Shown: piece after piece, positions 25,618-39,300 of the stretch
How positions within the stretch are numbered: position 1 is the first letter of the stretch
Layout of the letters: each line of letters opens with the position of its first letter
Source of the DNA: Anaeramoeba flamelloides
Lineage: Eukaryota > Metamonada > Anaeramoebidae
Direction: 5' to 3'
Assembly (NCBI GenBank): GCA_027625915.1
Contig: JANTQA010000026.1
Span: 5,208,001-5,272,000, forward strand
DNA: 64,000 bases
Program-made: the position numbers and the translations under genes
Notes under the pieces: generated by a model
Databases searched by the model: none
Told to the model about the DNA's origin: nothing
What the model saw: the letters and a program-made list of their open reading frames with translations, nothing else

Positions 25618-28600
25618 TTAATTATCAATTATTAAATCTGATAAACCAATTTTTTTTAATAGATTAGCAAATAAAAATTTCAAACGGTTAAATTGATGAA
25701 TTAAAGGATTTTTTGTTTGGTTTAAATGCTTGCTCAGCTCAAAATCAAAATCAAAATCAAAATCAAAACAAACTAATAAAAACATAAAGGCTATATCAAT
25801 TCTTTCGATTTCAATCAATTTTTCTACAATTTGTAAATCACCAACACTTGTTAAGAAATGAATAGCTTTCCAAAATTGGCCAGATTCCCAAAGTTTATTT
25901 GCATATTTATTGAATATTTTTGAAGAATCCTCTTGGTTCATATTAATTTTACTTATTAATAATGCTTGTTCCCACTTATTATTTATTATTAAATATTCAC
26001 AGGCTTCTTTATAACAGCCAATTGAGCAAAGCAATTGGACTCCCTGTAAAAGATTTTGTTTAATTATTTTTTGTACTAATTTTTTTATTGTATCCAGGAA
26101 ATTTTGCTGTGAAATTGATGCAGATAAAACGACAGTATTGAATAAATTTTGATAAAAATGTTCACTATTTTCACAACTATTATTATTATTACCATTTTCT
26201 AAACAAATTTTTAATGCTTTTTTCTTTTGATTTACAAATGTATATTCTTGCATTAATTGATTTGAAAAAGATTCGTTTTGAGTATTTATTTTATTTTGAA
26301 TTTGTAAATCTTTCATTTTTTGTTTGAATAATTGCCTTTTTGGCTGTAGAATTCCAAAATTTGTTGAAATGTTAACATTATTTTTAATTTCATCCATTTT
26401 GCCATTCCCTCTTTCAATACTATTTGTCTCCTTTTGGTTTGGATCTTTATTTAAGATACTTTGATTATCTTCAATATTTGTACAATTGGATTTTTTTTGT
26501 TCTTTGTCAATAATCTCATTATTATTCTTATTCTCAACATTTTCAATATCCTCATTCTCAACATTTCTATTATTATCAGTGTAAAACTTTTGAAGAATAT
26601 ATTTTTTAAATAAATCAGAATATTGAATAACTAATTCCCAAAATTTTATTTCATTTGAATCATGATAATACTTGGAAACCAATAAAAACCTTTCAGCTAA
26701 ACTTTTTGCATTATTTATTGAGGATTTTAATTCTTTGGATAAAATTAAAAATTTTCTTTTTAAAAAATTTAAATTATTAGACTTTGTGTCTTTATAATTC
26801 TTATCCATTTTAAAAAATTTATTATAATCGATTGTTGATTTTTTTAAGAGAAATGGATTGAAATATTCAATTTTTTCTTTATTAATAATAGTGAAATTTA
26901 GCTGAAGAATAGTTTTCAAAGACAAAGAAAGTGAATGGTTATAAATCACTGGTGATAAATTTTTATATTTCAAATTATCAAAATTGATTTTTGAATTATT
27001 TGTTGTAATTTTGATATCAAATATCCTTAAGCAACCATCATCACAAAGCAAAATTATATGATTGCTTGTTATAAAGTAAGCATCTATCACGTTAAGATGT
27101 TTTAATCTTCTATTTTCATTAACTTTGCAATTGTTATTAAGGTCGTAAACTTCAAAATCGCCATCTTGGTACAGAATTAATATTATTTTTCTTTTCGATG
27201 GTCTAAATCTAATGGATTTTATTAGCTTATTTTCCTGGAGATTAAGAATTTGAGTGATTTTTTTTTTGGTATCAAGATGATGAATCTCACCAGAGGTGGT
27301 AGCCATTATTAAAGAATTAGATCTCCAATTAAGCGTCGACAAATTGTTTATTGGCGCCTTTAATTTAACATCCGATTGTTTAACTAAATTTGTGCCATTA
27401 ACAATAAACTGATAAATTAATTGTTGGCCCGGTATTGAAAAAATGAAAAATTCCTTTCCCAAATATAGCCCAAAGGACCAAGCAAACCCATCAACGGATT
27501 TCACTTTTAATCGCGCCAGCTGGTTAAACCCCTTCAAGTCCCAAATTTCAAATGGCCCCTTCGAAAATATGAGCGTAACATACCTTTTAGTGGATGATAA
27601 GAGTATATTTGTGATTTTTACTGTTTCAAGATCCTTTCCTCTATTTAACATTTTTTGTCTTCCAGACTCCAAATCGAGAAAGCTTACTTGGTTCCTGTAT
27701 TCCATTTTTTTTTTGGTTTCAATACTACTCGATGAAATAATTAAAGTTTTATTAACCCACCGAATAATATTAACGGGCGATTTATAAACTTGATATGTTT
27801 TCAAACATTCAGATTTTAATACATCAACTATCTGAATTGTGCCCTTTGAACTACCAACAGCAACAATCAAATTTTCAATTTTATTTTCAATGTTTCTTAA
27901 AGATAAACAACACGGCTGCTCACAAATTGTTTCATACAACCCAATTAAATTAATTTCCCCCTTATTTTCCTTTTCTTTCACCCTTTCCATTACTTTTTGC
28001 CTCTCGTTTTCTTTTCCATTATTGGAATGTATTGGAAATAATTCTAAAAAATATTGTTGTGTCGAAGTTTTAAATGGATTAAATTCCCATTTCCAACTTT
28101 TATTTTATTTATTTTTTGTTAATAAAAAAGATTATTAATTAGAAAAAACATTATAAAAATTTTATCTTTTAAATATATACACAATGATAAATTTTGATTC
28201 TTTTTTTATTTTTTCGATATTTTTTTGGTAATTGGTTACCTCTTTTTTTTATGATTTTTTTTGTGTTTATTCGTTTTTTGAGTTGGTTTTTTTTTAGAAT
28301 AGCATAAAATTAAGATTTGATTCAATTTTGCACAATTTTTTATTGAAATTTAGGGAATTTGAAGATTATCGTAATTTTTTTAATATTTTGAGAAATATCT
28401 AATAACCATTCTGTAAAAAAAAAATTGTTATTCAGGAAAATAATTGCCAAATCGATTTTAATTGTAAAATGGTAATAAAAGTTATCAATTTTTCAAATAA
28501 TATTCAACTTAATTTTTTCCTCCATTTTAAAACAAAGGCCAAGTCCAAAAAATAGATTGATTATTGGAATTAAAATAGAATTCATAACGTCAAATTTTAA

Positions 28601-30049
28601 CATCAAAATAATCCAAAATTTACGCATGTTCAATTTTATGAAATTTGAATTTTAATTGTAAAGATACGTAAAATTGTCATTTTTTTGATTTTTTGTTGCT
28701 ATGCATTTCTTATTCATGGGAAATTGGTTTGCAGAGTTCAGTGGCAATGGGCTTTAGTCCAGTTTGAGCAATTACAATTCCATGATATCTTTATTTAACA
28801 GTAGCGAAAAATAAGAAAAAAATAATTTGAATAAATTTCCCTTTTTACTCCCATTGCACAATTAGAACCTGTTTGACAATTTTTACCTGAATGACAATTT
28901 TTTCCAGGAATGGTTTTGGATAATTTCAGAAAAAAACAAAAAATTTATGATATAGTAGTGAAAAAAATACCCTACATGAAAATAATCCCGGACAAGATTT
29001 TTAATTGTGAATATTAGTAAAATTTTTGTGTAATTTCTTTTATTTTCAATCAAATCCTTATTATAAATTTCCAATTTTTTTATGAGATCAGTAATAAACC
29101 TACCTAAAGTTCATCAAAGCAAGGTGTCTCTCTAGAATACTCTAGTAATTGTTTGATAGCCGAAGTAGATCAACTTTTTTTGAAAAACAATCGAGTTTTA
29201 GAGAGGTTTACTAGATTTTGGAAAATGATATTTTTTATTCTTGTTTTTTGATTGATTGGATGGTGTTTTGAACAAGTGTGATTTCATTAATCATTATTCT
29301 AATAAGTGGGTGAGTTATAATTTAAAAAGTTTGATTCTTAAAAAAAAAAAGGATTTGATTGTAAATAAATGAAATTACACAATAATTTTACTAATATTCA
29401 CAATTAAAAATCTTGTCAGGGATTATTTTCATGTCCGGTATTTTTTTAACTACTTTAATCTAACTTTAGTGAATGTATAAGTTATTCAATAATTTGTCAA
29501 TTTGTAATAAAAATGCTCTTATTGGCGATTATCAACATTAGAGTGCCCACAAACAAAATCAGTAAAATAATTAATTCACATTTCAAATCGTATATAAAAA
29601 AAATAATATAAATAAACAAAAAAAAAAAAAAATGAATTTTTCAAACATTGAACCATTTCCAGCAACAATTAATAACTGATCTTTTATATTAGAATTAATT
29701 GCAATCCCCAATTTTAACCAAGATCGAACTTTAGCGATTCTTGTAGCTTTGTATTGTTCAAAAATAGTGATCATAAAAACCTTATAAGAATTATTCTCGA
29801 TCGAAAATTTCCAAGCAGAAACACTTCCCTCATGATGTAAAATATAAAAACAGTTTTCATTTGTTTTTGAAAAGATTATTCGATAAAAATTACTTCGAAC
29901 AGTTTTCTTCACAATGCAAACCACCTGTAGTAATAACGAATCAAACAAAAAGATTTGGTTTGGAAATAAGTAAAATACTAAATTTGGTTTATGAGGACAA
30001 AAGATAACCTGAACAATGCTTTGTGAATTACCGTTTGATTTGAATTTTT

Positions 30050-30084
<35 letters not shown>

Positions 30085-31019
30085 TTGTTATTATTAGGTT
30101 TGTCATTTCCAGATATTCTGTAGTGACGCAGTTTTGAAAATTCTGGTGGGTCTGGCGTTGTAATTAAAGTTGACTCGGGTTCTTTTAAATCTAAAAACCA
30201 AATGTCGTTTGCATTTGAGCAAAAGGCCATCGACCCTGCCTTAAATGGGTTCATTGCCATTGAGGTTACTTCAACCCCGAGTTCCTTATACCACAATTGC
30301 TTTGCTCTTTCAGATCTATTGCCAATATACACAGACCAGAGTACTAAAAAGCCTGGTTCGTATAATGTCAGAAGATATCTTGTTCGTGTTTGGGATCGAG
30401 ACAGCATAGCTGCCCCTCCAATACTCTCAGATTTCCTTTTTCTTGGTTGGCCTTCTTGGTTTTTGGTTTTGTTTTTTTTGTTATTATTATTGTTGTTATT
30501 TCTGCGGTTGCCATTGCTGCTACTGTTGTTGTTGTGATTATTTTCATTTTCACTCTTTTTTTTTTTTCTTTTACTTTCCATTTTTTTTTCTTTTTGGTTC
30601 TTATGATTATTTTCGTTCTGGCTATTATGTCTTGCCACTTTAATTATTGACGACGTAGAACGCGGTTGTAACCAAAAAACATCTTTGACTGGCCTTGGTG
30701 TTGAAAATGGACAACTCATCACAGCGATGGCTGATCCATATACAACATTCCATACAACCATGTACCCTTTTTGATCTCCACTAACAAGCTGTATCGGATT
30801 CCTTGACTCAACAGGTGTTATTGACGTCTGTGGTGAAAACTTGACTGCAGTAATATTGTTTCTATGCCCGTCAAGGACTTGAATGGTAGAATTTGTGTTC
30901 AGATCAAAAATTACAATCGATTTGGAACAACCATACGTCATTAAGCCATATTCAAGATCAATTGATCCTTTGTTTTCTTCTGACAAAGCCCCAACAATCG
31001 TTTTTGGTGATAAAGACAT
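25618..31019 (-). CDS. WDR11: WDR11 homologue (WD-repeat protein 11)
   Basis: Exon 1 is 31019-29647 and exon 2 is 28096-25618; both splice in phase 2 to about 1,283 residues (human WDR11 is 1,224). The N-terminus (KTIVGALSEENKGSIDLEYG, then LMTYGCSKSIVIFD) matches the WDR11 start. The second beta-propeller shows KGPFEIWDLKG and CDDGCLRIFDI. The C-terminal helical part has ERFLLVSKYYHDSNEIKFWE and LLQGVQLLCSIGCYKEACEY, both diagnostic for the family. WDR11 acts with FAM91 and the adaptor AP-1/TBC1D23 axis in endosome-to-Golgi tethering (family knowledge). Insertions rich in Asn and Ser occur near 30.05 and 30.5 kb, and a (DF)n tract near 25.74 kb. The intron donor is GTTTGA rather than GTAAGT, chosen because it restores NGSIWKWEF, a typical WD-strand end. 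The stop is TAA. Confidence 0.93.
28953..29456. mobile_element. MITE-like inverted-repeat element inside the WDR11 intron
   Basis: The left arm contains GACAAGATTTTTAATTGTGA at about 28992 and the right arm its complement; the arms are about 110 bp with few differences. The outer ends are TAGTAGTGAAAAAAATACC and its near-complement. The centre is non-coding. The element makes up a third of the 1.55 kb intron. Confidence 0.75.
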
Positions 31020-31831
31020 TTTTGAATAAATTATTTGGGTTGTTTTCAGAAAAGTAAAAAAATGAATTAAACTACTTTTTGCCTTCTTATTTTTTACAAT
31101 TTTTTGAAGAACTATTCATATTTTTTCTCTTAAAAGAAGGTTGTGTCAATCATTTGTTAAAATAGTTTAAAATTTTGATTTTTTTTTGAAAAATTGTTAA
31201 TTTGATCGAAAAGCTTTGTTTATACATAAGTTAGGAATTTACCTTGAAAAGGTTTTAAAAACAATATTTATCAGTTACTAGTTCTTTCAATATTCTCACA
31301 ATTATATTAAATATTACTTTAAGGGTATCAATACACTTGGAAATATTTCTGATAAAACTGTATCATAATCAAAAAAATCAATTGGATAATTTTTTGTGTT
31401 ATTTTGGAATTTACAGAGTTATTAGGTTTGATAAAAATCTCAAAAAATGATAAATATTTTTGTATTCCTTTAATTGACATTCCTAGATATCATTTTTATT
31501 TATTAAATCCTTATATTGTTTAAAATATGAATATTCCTGATGAACAAATACAATAGATATTTCGAATAAAATTGTATTAATGGGTTAGAACTATTGTTAA
31601 AAATAAAATATAATCTTTTTAGGAATCCAAAATAAAAATTTGAATTTGTGTTTTCGCCTCTCAATAGGATGAATTAATGCCTTTAAAAAAATCTATTAAT
31701 TGGAGTTCAGTTTTTATTTCATACAATTTCACATATTATCAATCTTTAACAAAAAAAACTATTTATTTAAAATAACAATTAAGGTAATTCTTGAAAATAG
31801 TTTAATATTTTTTTATGTTTATTTTTTCTTG

Positions 31832-32310
31832 TACTGTGGTGTAAATAACCCGTGTTTTTTATTTTAACCCATTACTAAAATTTAACTCATGCTTAAAATA
31901 TTGTATAACTCTAGAAATAAAAGAAACCAATCAATGGGATCGCAACAGTATATAAACCAGAAATTTGGTTCTCAAAATAAATTTTAAAAAAGAATTATGA
32001 AGATACTGAAAGATTAAAATGTAATTTTTTGACAAAAAAATGAGCAAAATTTCATTTTTTGAATTTTTATAAAAAAATCATTTAATCTTTCAAATTTTGT
32101 AAATATTATGAAATTTTTGAAACAAAATCATTAAATATAATTATGCCATTTTGATTAATAAAAAATCTAACCTCTAAAGTCAATTTGGATCTGAACCAAG
32201 AACCTATAAGTTATTTCTGGTCTTCAAATACTCAAGTCTGAAAAAAAAAACGAGTTAAATTTTCGTAATGGGTTAAAGTTTGACAACACAGGTAATTTAT
32301 ACGACTGTAA
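31832..32310. mobile_element. MITE-like inverted-repeat element
   Basis: Imperfect terminal inverted repeats of about 55 bp are present: TTTAACCCATTACTAAAATT at 31862, with its partner AATTTTCGTAATGGGTTAAA near 32260. The interior has no ORF. It lies in the otherwise featureless interval between WDR11 and the segmental duplication (31020-32919). Confidence 0.6.
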
Positions 32311-32919
32311 AGTATGAATTCACCATGGTTCAAATTATCGATTCAATTTTTGGTGGTTTGAAAATAATTTGTTATTTTTGTTAAGTGAAGAATGTTTGGG
32401 TGAGTTTCTTGTCTTTAATGAGCTGATCAGATTAAAGTATGGAAAGTTTTTTTTAGCCAAATAAAGTAATCTCTCATTTTAAATTTTTTGTATATCTTCA
32501 TTTGGTAATAATTCTTCTCATCTTTGAAATATTCCAAAACTAAATCATTTTTTAAAGATTTTTACTGTTATATTTGTTGTTTATATTTTTTTTTGGGGAT
32601 TATTTTGATTGTATCTCTTTGAAAATTTAGTTTTTTTTCTTTGTCAGCAATTATTTGGTATTTAAAAAGTTTGGTAATTTTGATATATAAATTCAAAAAT
32701 AGAATTTTGGTAAAATAAAATACTCAAAATGATTTCTATCAAGATGAAATTAACTTACTATATAAAAAAGAATTATTTTGGTTATCAAGAATAATAATTA
32801 TTGGATATTTTTTGAGATTGATGGATTGAGATTATTTTTACAATAAAACCCCTTTAATTAATATTTTGAAGATTTGATATTCCTGGTATTTTCATTCTTA
32901 TAATTCTTGTAGTATTTGG

Positions 32920-35385
32920 GATTTTAACAAATTTGGAAATTGAAGATCCATATTAATATAAATTTTTTTATTGAATTTATTTGTCAATTCCCAAAGGAAC
33001 CAAAAGATGGATAACTTATTTTTAATCTTCTATTATAAATTTTAGTGCTATTATGAGCTTTAATAACCTTTTACAGTTTGTTGTACAAAATAAAATTTCA
33101 GAATAGAAAAACAATTTCAGGGTCTTATAAATTTTCACGGTAGTGCTGGAACAGCTGTATTAATTACAAAGGGGGGTTGTGTGATACTTTTTGGTTCTTT
33201 TTGTTTTTCTTTAAAGTAAATCTCCCACCCTTTAATAAGGAGAGTGTATCCTCTGATTGTTTGTGTAACAACATAATCCATGCAAAATGTACTTTACATT
33301 TAACATGAGCTTTTTTGATAAAATTTTTTTTAGTTTGGATGGTTTATCTCAAAACCCAATTTGTTGTATCAAGAGAAATTGGGTTTGGGTTGTGTGGTAA
33401 AGGTTTTGAAGAATTTTTAATGTTAGGATCATTTGGAAAATAATAATTGCAAAAATAAGTCAGTTTTTTTATTAAAAAAAAAGCAATACTGTGTAATCTT
33501 GAGTTAAAGTGGACATTAAATTTGGGAAATGACTCCTCTAGTGGATTTAATCCAATTCCAAACACTTTATCTTGACACTAATTCAAAAAATGTCTTTATT
33601 GTAAAACAGTGGACTTTTTCATAAGAAATTTTTCAATTTTCTCCTTATTGACGCTCTATGTCATTTTTTAAACCCTTCTCAGCTTCTCTCAAAAAGAGAA
33701 AAAAAACTATTTAAATGGCCAAAGATGTATAAGGGTTTCAAAAAATCACATAGAAGGTCATTTTTTCAAAAAGTCGATTTTTGTCAACATTCTTTTTCAT
33801 TTTAAGATAGTAGAGTCCAAAAAAAATTTAGAACTTTTTAGAAAAAAATTGACATTTTTTCCTTATTAGATCTCACCGAATAAAAATTTGTGAGATTTTC
33901 CAACCACCAAACCCTCTTTGTATGGCACTAATACTTAAAATTTCAATGGTAAACGTACATTGATTAAAATAATGTGTGTACAACAACTATAATCTGTGTT
34001 TCAAAATATATTCCGTATTTTTTTTTTTTCTTCTTGTTGCAAGGCAACATCCAATCTACAACCTGTTAGTATACCTAAGTCCAAATCAATTTTGAAGGTA
34101 AACATCTAAATATTAACTGTAAAATTTAAATTAGGAATGAAATTAGTTGAAAATTTTTCATAATATTCTTATTTTTTTTGAAATTTTTTGTTTTTTGCTT
34201 TATAAAAATTTGTAAAAAAATATTCTCAATTTTTACGAGGTAAATTTTGTAATTTGATCTTTCATTTTTTGAATTTCTTTTTAAATAATAGAACTTTAAG
34301 AAACCAATATCATACTTATTAAGGGTTTATTAATGGTTTCTTTTATAGATTGATGTTTAGGTCTTCTATAACAAAAAAACACGCTTTTTATTTTTAAACA
34401 CATATTAAATATTTTTACAGGCTTTATTTTGACTACATTAATCGTTAAATCTTTGATTTTACTCCATTCTTTTGAATTCTGGAAAAACATAGGCACTTGA
34501 CGGTAATCTACTGAAACTTCCTTTAAGTTTTTCAGAATTCAAAAGAATCGAGTCAAATCTATTGTATTTTACTCTACTCTTTCGAATCCTGGAAAACCAA
34601 GGACTCAGAATATTTATCATCAGTTATTTTTTTTTTCCAATAGTTGAGTTTTTTTAAATGAATTGATTGTTTTCAAAACTATTTGTTATCATCTATTTAA
34701 AAAAATATCTAAGAGTTGAATTTAACATAAATTCATTGTTATATCAATTTAAATTTTTTACTCCTAAAAAATACCCTTTTTTAGATTAAAGACTTTGAAA
34801 CATCATAGTACTATTAACAACAATAATTACACCAGCCTCAAATTTTTTAATAACTAGAATATTGGTTATATTGTGAATAAACTCTTTTATTCAAAAGGGC
34901 AAAATTATAATTGAATTAATAAATTTGTACAACTTTTAATTTTCAATTTCATTTTTTCATACTAATGAGTGTTGCTATAAAAAAACCATTCTTGTTTATT
35001 TTTTTAATTTTTAGATTTCGATTTTTGGATCTTCTTTTCAGATTTTTCTTTTTTTCTTTTTTTCTTTTTTTTTATCATTTCCCTTTTCTTGAATTAGATA
35101 TTGCTTCCATAAATTGGTTTTTTTTTCTAAAGTTCTTTTTGGATTTTTTATACTCATTGTTGAATTTTAACAATTAATAATCTGTTAAAAAATGAGACTA
35201 GGGAATGTTGTTTCATTATTTGTTTGTATCTAGCATTTTCGTAAAGGAAATATATTTCACAACAAGTCAATATTTTTAAAATAATTTTATTCTGAGATAA
35301 TTTAGATTTCTCAATTTGTTGCTGTAAAGTGTCTAAAAATTTATGATCAAACAAGAAACCCTGAAATTAAAGTTTTTCAAGTTTA
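32920..35385. repeat. Segmental duplication, copy A
   Basis: This 2.5 kb is collinear with copy B at 47823-51400, nearly identical over long stretches by eye. Both start GATTTTAACAAATTTGGAAA and end near ATTAAAGTTTTTCA. Copy A holds the uninterrupted site ATGTTAGGATCATTTGG at 33421, where copy B carries a MITE. Copy A has a private segment at about 33465-33620. I see no gene in it, only a D1 repeat and hairpin motifs. Confidence 0.85.
34255..34395 (-). repeat. Dispersed repeat D1, copy 4
   Basis: This is the reverse complement of the D1 core: CTTTAAGAAACCAATATCAT at 34290 and GATTGATGTTTAGGTCTTCT downstream. It is carried within segmental duplication copy A, so it predates the duplication. 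Confidence 0.5.
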
Positions 35386-35399
35386 GAAAAATTGGATCA

Positions 35400-35548
35400 A
35401 AAAATTTGATCTATAAATTTTTTTTTTGTTGGGTTTCTTAGTCAATCAGAATAATTGGGCACTTGGCACTGACAAAATTTGGAGGTAGAGTATACCGTAA
35501 ATAAAATATATTGAAATTTTGACCTATTGTTTTCGAGAGACTGATCCC
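35400..35548 (-). mobile_element. End of a piggyBac-like TTAA element
   Basis: The sequence ends GACTGATCCC and is followed by TTAA (35549-35552). Its reverse complement matches the first 140 bp of the element at 20823. It begins where copy A of the duplication ends. The other terminus could not be located, so it is a partial or much shortened copy. Confidence 0.55.
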
Positions 35549-35877
35549 TTAATTTAATTTTTTTTTTATTTACATCAAACAAATGTCAAAGAAATAAAAA
35601 ATCCTTTGAAAAGAAGAACATAATTAACTTAATTGAAAAATCGAATTCATTACCATCAATCAAACCAACCAAAACAATTTAAATCTTCTTTTGTTTTTGT
35701 GGTTAAATTAATTTTCTTTGAAGATTCTCAAAAGTAGTTAAATTTTTCATCAAATGCTTTGAATAAAAAGCTTCAATCAAAGTAAAAACATCATGCCAAA
35801 AGATACTAATAAAAATCCCTGTTATTGTGTTGAATCCTCCATTTAGTCTTTAATCATTTCTTTTCTCTTTTATTACT

Positions 35878-36211
35878 GCCAATTTATTCAACTTGTGAAT
35901 TTTTTTTTCCTTTCGAAATATAACCTGAAACAAAAAAAATGTTTACAGTCAGTTTCACTTTTAAGGCACAAACTTCCAACGAAATTTAAGGCACAAAAAA
36001 AATCTCAAATTAAGGCACAAAATTTGGAATTTTTTTTTTTACAATTTATTTTTGCTAGGATTTGAATTTTGTGCTTTAATTTGAGATTTTTTTTGTGCCT
36101 TAAATTTCGTTGGAAGTTTGTGCCTTAAAAGTGAAACTGACTGTAAAAATTTTTTTGTTTCAGGTTATATTACGAAAGGAAAGAAAAAATTCACAAGTTG
36201 AATAAATTGGC
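35878..36211. repeat. Near-perfect 334-bp palindrome (foldback family F1)
   Basis: The arms of about 150 bp read GCCAATTTATTCAACTTGTG outward and its exact complement at the right end. The inner portion begins CAGTCAGTTTCACTTTTAAG and contains AAGGCACAAACTTCC. The spacer is only about 30 bp. As RNA it would form one long hairpin. Related, more degraded copies of the inner part are at 12731, 52013 and 52586, so the core is a dispersed element. The stem also takes in flanking sequence not seen in the other copies. Confidence 0.8.
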
Positions 36212-36398
36212 TGTAGTTGATCGTAATTTTCGTTTTCAGTTTTTTTACAAAGTTTCACAATTATTAGATTTGTTGTGCTTTTTTTTCCTTTGGTAAGGTT
36301 TTTGGATCAATTAACCAAAACAAAATAAAATCATTTTTTTAATTTTATTCTAATTTTTTAATTAATTAACCAACAAGAAAAAATAAACACCTTATTAA

Positions 36399-39300
36399 AT
36401 GGAAAATTCCAAAAAGCATCAAAAAAAGAAAAGAAGCAAACATAAACAAAAAGTTTATAAGAAAAACAAAAACAAGAACAAGAACAAGAACAAGAACAAG
36501 AACAAGAACAAGAACAAGAACAAGAACAAGAACAAGAACAAGAACAAGAACAAGAACAAGAAACATTCAAAAAAAGAAAAAAAAATCACCAAGCTTTCTC
36601 AAATTACCCAACCTGTTGAAAAACGAATTCCCAAATGTGAAAAGTGCCATAAAAAACAATCTCAATTCTATTGCACCATGTGTCAAGTCTATTATTGTGC
36701 GAAATGCGAAGAAGAAATACACAAAATTTCTGTCTTAAAAAAACACAAAAAACATCTGTACAAAGCTCCTTACAATGAATTAGTCAAAAGTAAATTTTTT
36801 AATTTTTTTTTTTTTTTATTTTTTCGTCGTTTTTTTTTTGAATTTTTATTTTGATTCCTTTTTAAGCAACTGTTGTTGTAATTTTTTTTTTGATCTTATT
36901 TTTGAATTAAACCTTCTTGTTTTCGTTTTTTTTCGTATTGTTTCAAAAAATACCTCTTTGTTGGTGGTATTAATTATTTTTTTTTTTTTTTTATTTTTTT
37001 GTTATTTTTTTTTGATTTTGAAATGAAAAAGATAGAAAAAATCAAAAAGAAAAAAGATTGAAAAATAAAAAAAGAGAAATAGAAAATTGATAAACCATTG
37101 TAAAAAATACCTTTTGAAGAAATGAATAGACCTTTCAAGACCACACCTCCATGGTGGGTATTGGGGAATAACCTTAACTCACCAATTTCATTTTGAGAAT
37201 AGATCAATCAAAGAGAGAAAAATTGTTCAAAAAAATTCACAAAAACAACATTTTCAAACATTTTTTTTTTAATTTTTTTGAGTTTTTCAATTTTAATCTC
37301 TTGAAATTTGTCACACTTTAATTTTACTTCAAGAGGTTTTGGACTGTATTGTAAATAAATATTAAAATCTGATGAGGAAAATATTTTCAATTTTACAATT
37401 TGATAACAAAAAAGTTTTTACGTAAAAATTTATGAAAAAATGAAGAAAACTACTTGCCTGACAATCTCAACAAAAAACCGCACATTTATTTCATTGTATT
37501 TCAACAATTTCAAAAGATTTCAGAATCATAGTTATTTAAATGGTATTCCAGTATTATTTTGTCTTGCAAGGAATTGAATTAATTGAAATAAAGCTATTTA
37601 ATACTATTCTACAAAATAAAATTGATTTAAATCCAAGAAACAAACAATAATAGTTTGAAATCCAAAAATAAATTGAAAGGATCTAAAAATAAAACTCTCT
37701 CGTTGTTGTGTTTAAAATATTGAAATGGATTGTAGAATCATATTTTATTTTAATCTGTTAAATACAACAATGAAATATATTTTTATAGAGTGCGATTTTC
37801 GTTGTGATATGACAACAATAAATGCACAAAAAATATAGTGGCTTTTTTTAATCCATAAAACTTTATTTTTATCAAATTATTCTCAAATTTAGAAAGATAA
37901 TTAAAAGATCAAAATCCAATAACTTTCAATTTAAAAGTGTTTACAATTAAATCTTTTCAAAACTTGAGCAACTTTTTCACTTTTTGGCTTTTGACTTTTC
38001 TGAAAAACAGTTTTAAGTTTTTAAAATTGTAAAAATATTTTTAAATTTTAAGAACTGAAAAACATTTCAAACAATTGCAAATGTTACAGCTGTGATGAAA
38101 AAGTGTGTAATCAAATTTTTAGAAGTGTGCCTTAAAACGGTCAAATTCAAACGTTTTCAACAGTTCAGACAACACTTGAGAAAATTTTTGGAACTCACTT
38201 TTCCAAACCATCTGTATCTTTTTAAAAGTCATTTGAAAATATTACCCTTTTTGGGATTTTAACAAACTTTGATCAAGTATTTGAGATTTGAAAAATGATG
38301 AAATAGGATCTGAATCTTGAAAGGATCAGAACTATCAAGGATGGAAGTCTAAAAAAGGCCTGGAATTATTTTATATTGATTGTACTATTCTTGTGTTGAT
38401 CACAACGAAAATTACCCATTTATTTCATTGTATCTCAACAATTTCAAAATATTGCAGAATCATGGCTTTAAATGATATTCCAGTGTTAATTTTATATTGC
38501 AATGAATTAAATATATTGAAATAAAGTTATTTAATACTATTATACAAAATCAAATTGATTTAAAATCTTGATAAAATTTGAAATTCAATGATTGAATTTT
38601 ATTTTCAGAACTTTCAATTTATTTTTGGATTTTTTCAATATGTTTATTTCAAAATGGAATGGAATATCTTTTTAAATGTTCAATTATCCTTGTGAAAAAT
38701 TTAGGAAATTTACATTATAAATATTTTAAACCTCTCCAAAGAATGAAAAAATCCTACTAAAAGGTTTTTACACATGATCTTCATTAATAAATTTGTTTTA
38801 AAAATATTTTTTATAAAACTAAAATAAAATTTTGGTTAACCTTCACAATATCATTTTCCAAGATCCTGAATTTTGAAAAAACCAAAAGATTTTCATTTTT
38901 TTTTTTTTTCAAAACTGATCTTACTGTTGAAATTTATGTGAGACTTGCAAACAACACCAATTATATACTCTCTTAATAATTCAGGAATTTTGATCTCAAA
39001 AGGTTGTTCTTCAATAAGAGTTTGACTCGAAGTTAAAACTAAATCTTAATTCGTTTTGAAACTGAGAAATTTTTGTACTAAATGAATTTAATAAAAAACA
39101 CAAAAAATTAGAATTTTGAAATATTTTTATTTCCTTTTTCACTCCAATATCAAGAAATGATTTTCAAAAATTGAAAAGATTTCTAACAATTGAAAATATT
39201 TCTAAAAAATAAAGGTACATTTACCAAATATCCTAAAAGATACATTTCGTTCCAAGAATATGATTTGATGGGGATTAATGATCTTCATAATAAATGATTA

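Noticed and set aside
34965-35354. ORFs within segmental duplication copy A
   Set aside because: The equivalent frames are not preserved in copy B, so they are not under coding constraint.
36366-36570. Minus-strand ORFs of repeated Cys-Ser or Leu-Val opposite the (AAGAAC)n tract
   Set aside because: They are pure products of the simple repeat. The plus frame carries the ATG and B-box.
37120-37207. Short higher-complexity segment (CCTCCATGGTGGGTATTGGGG) that might be a small RNA or exon
   Set aside because: No foldable tRNA or snRNA structure, no splice sites in a useful phase, and only a 77-codon antisense frame.
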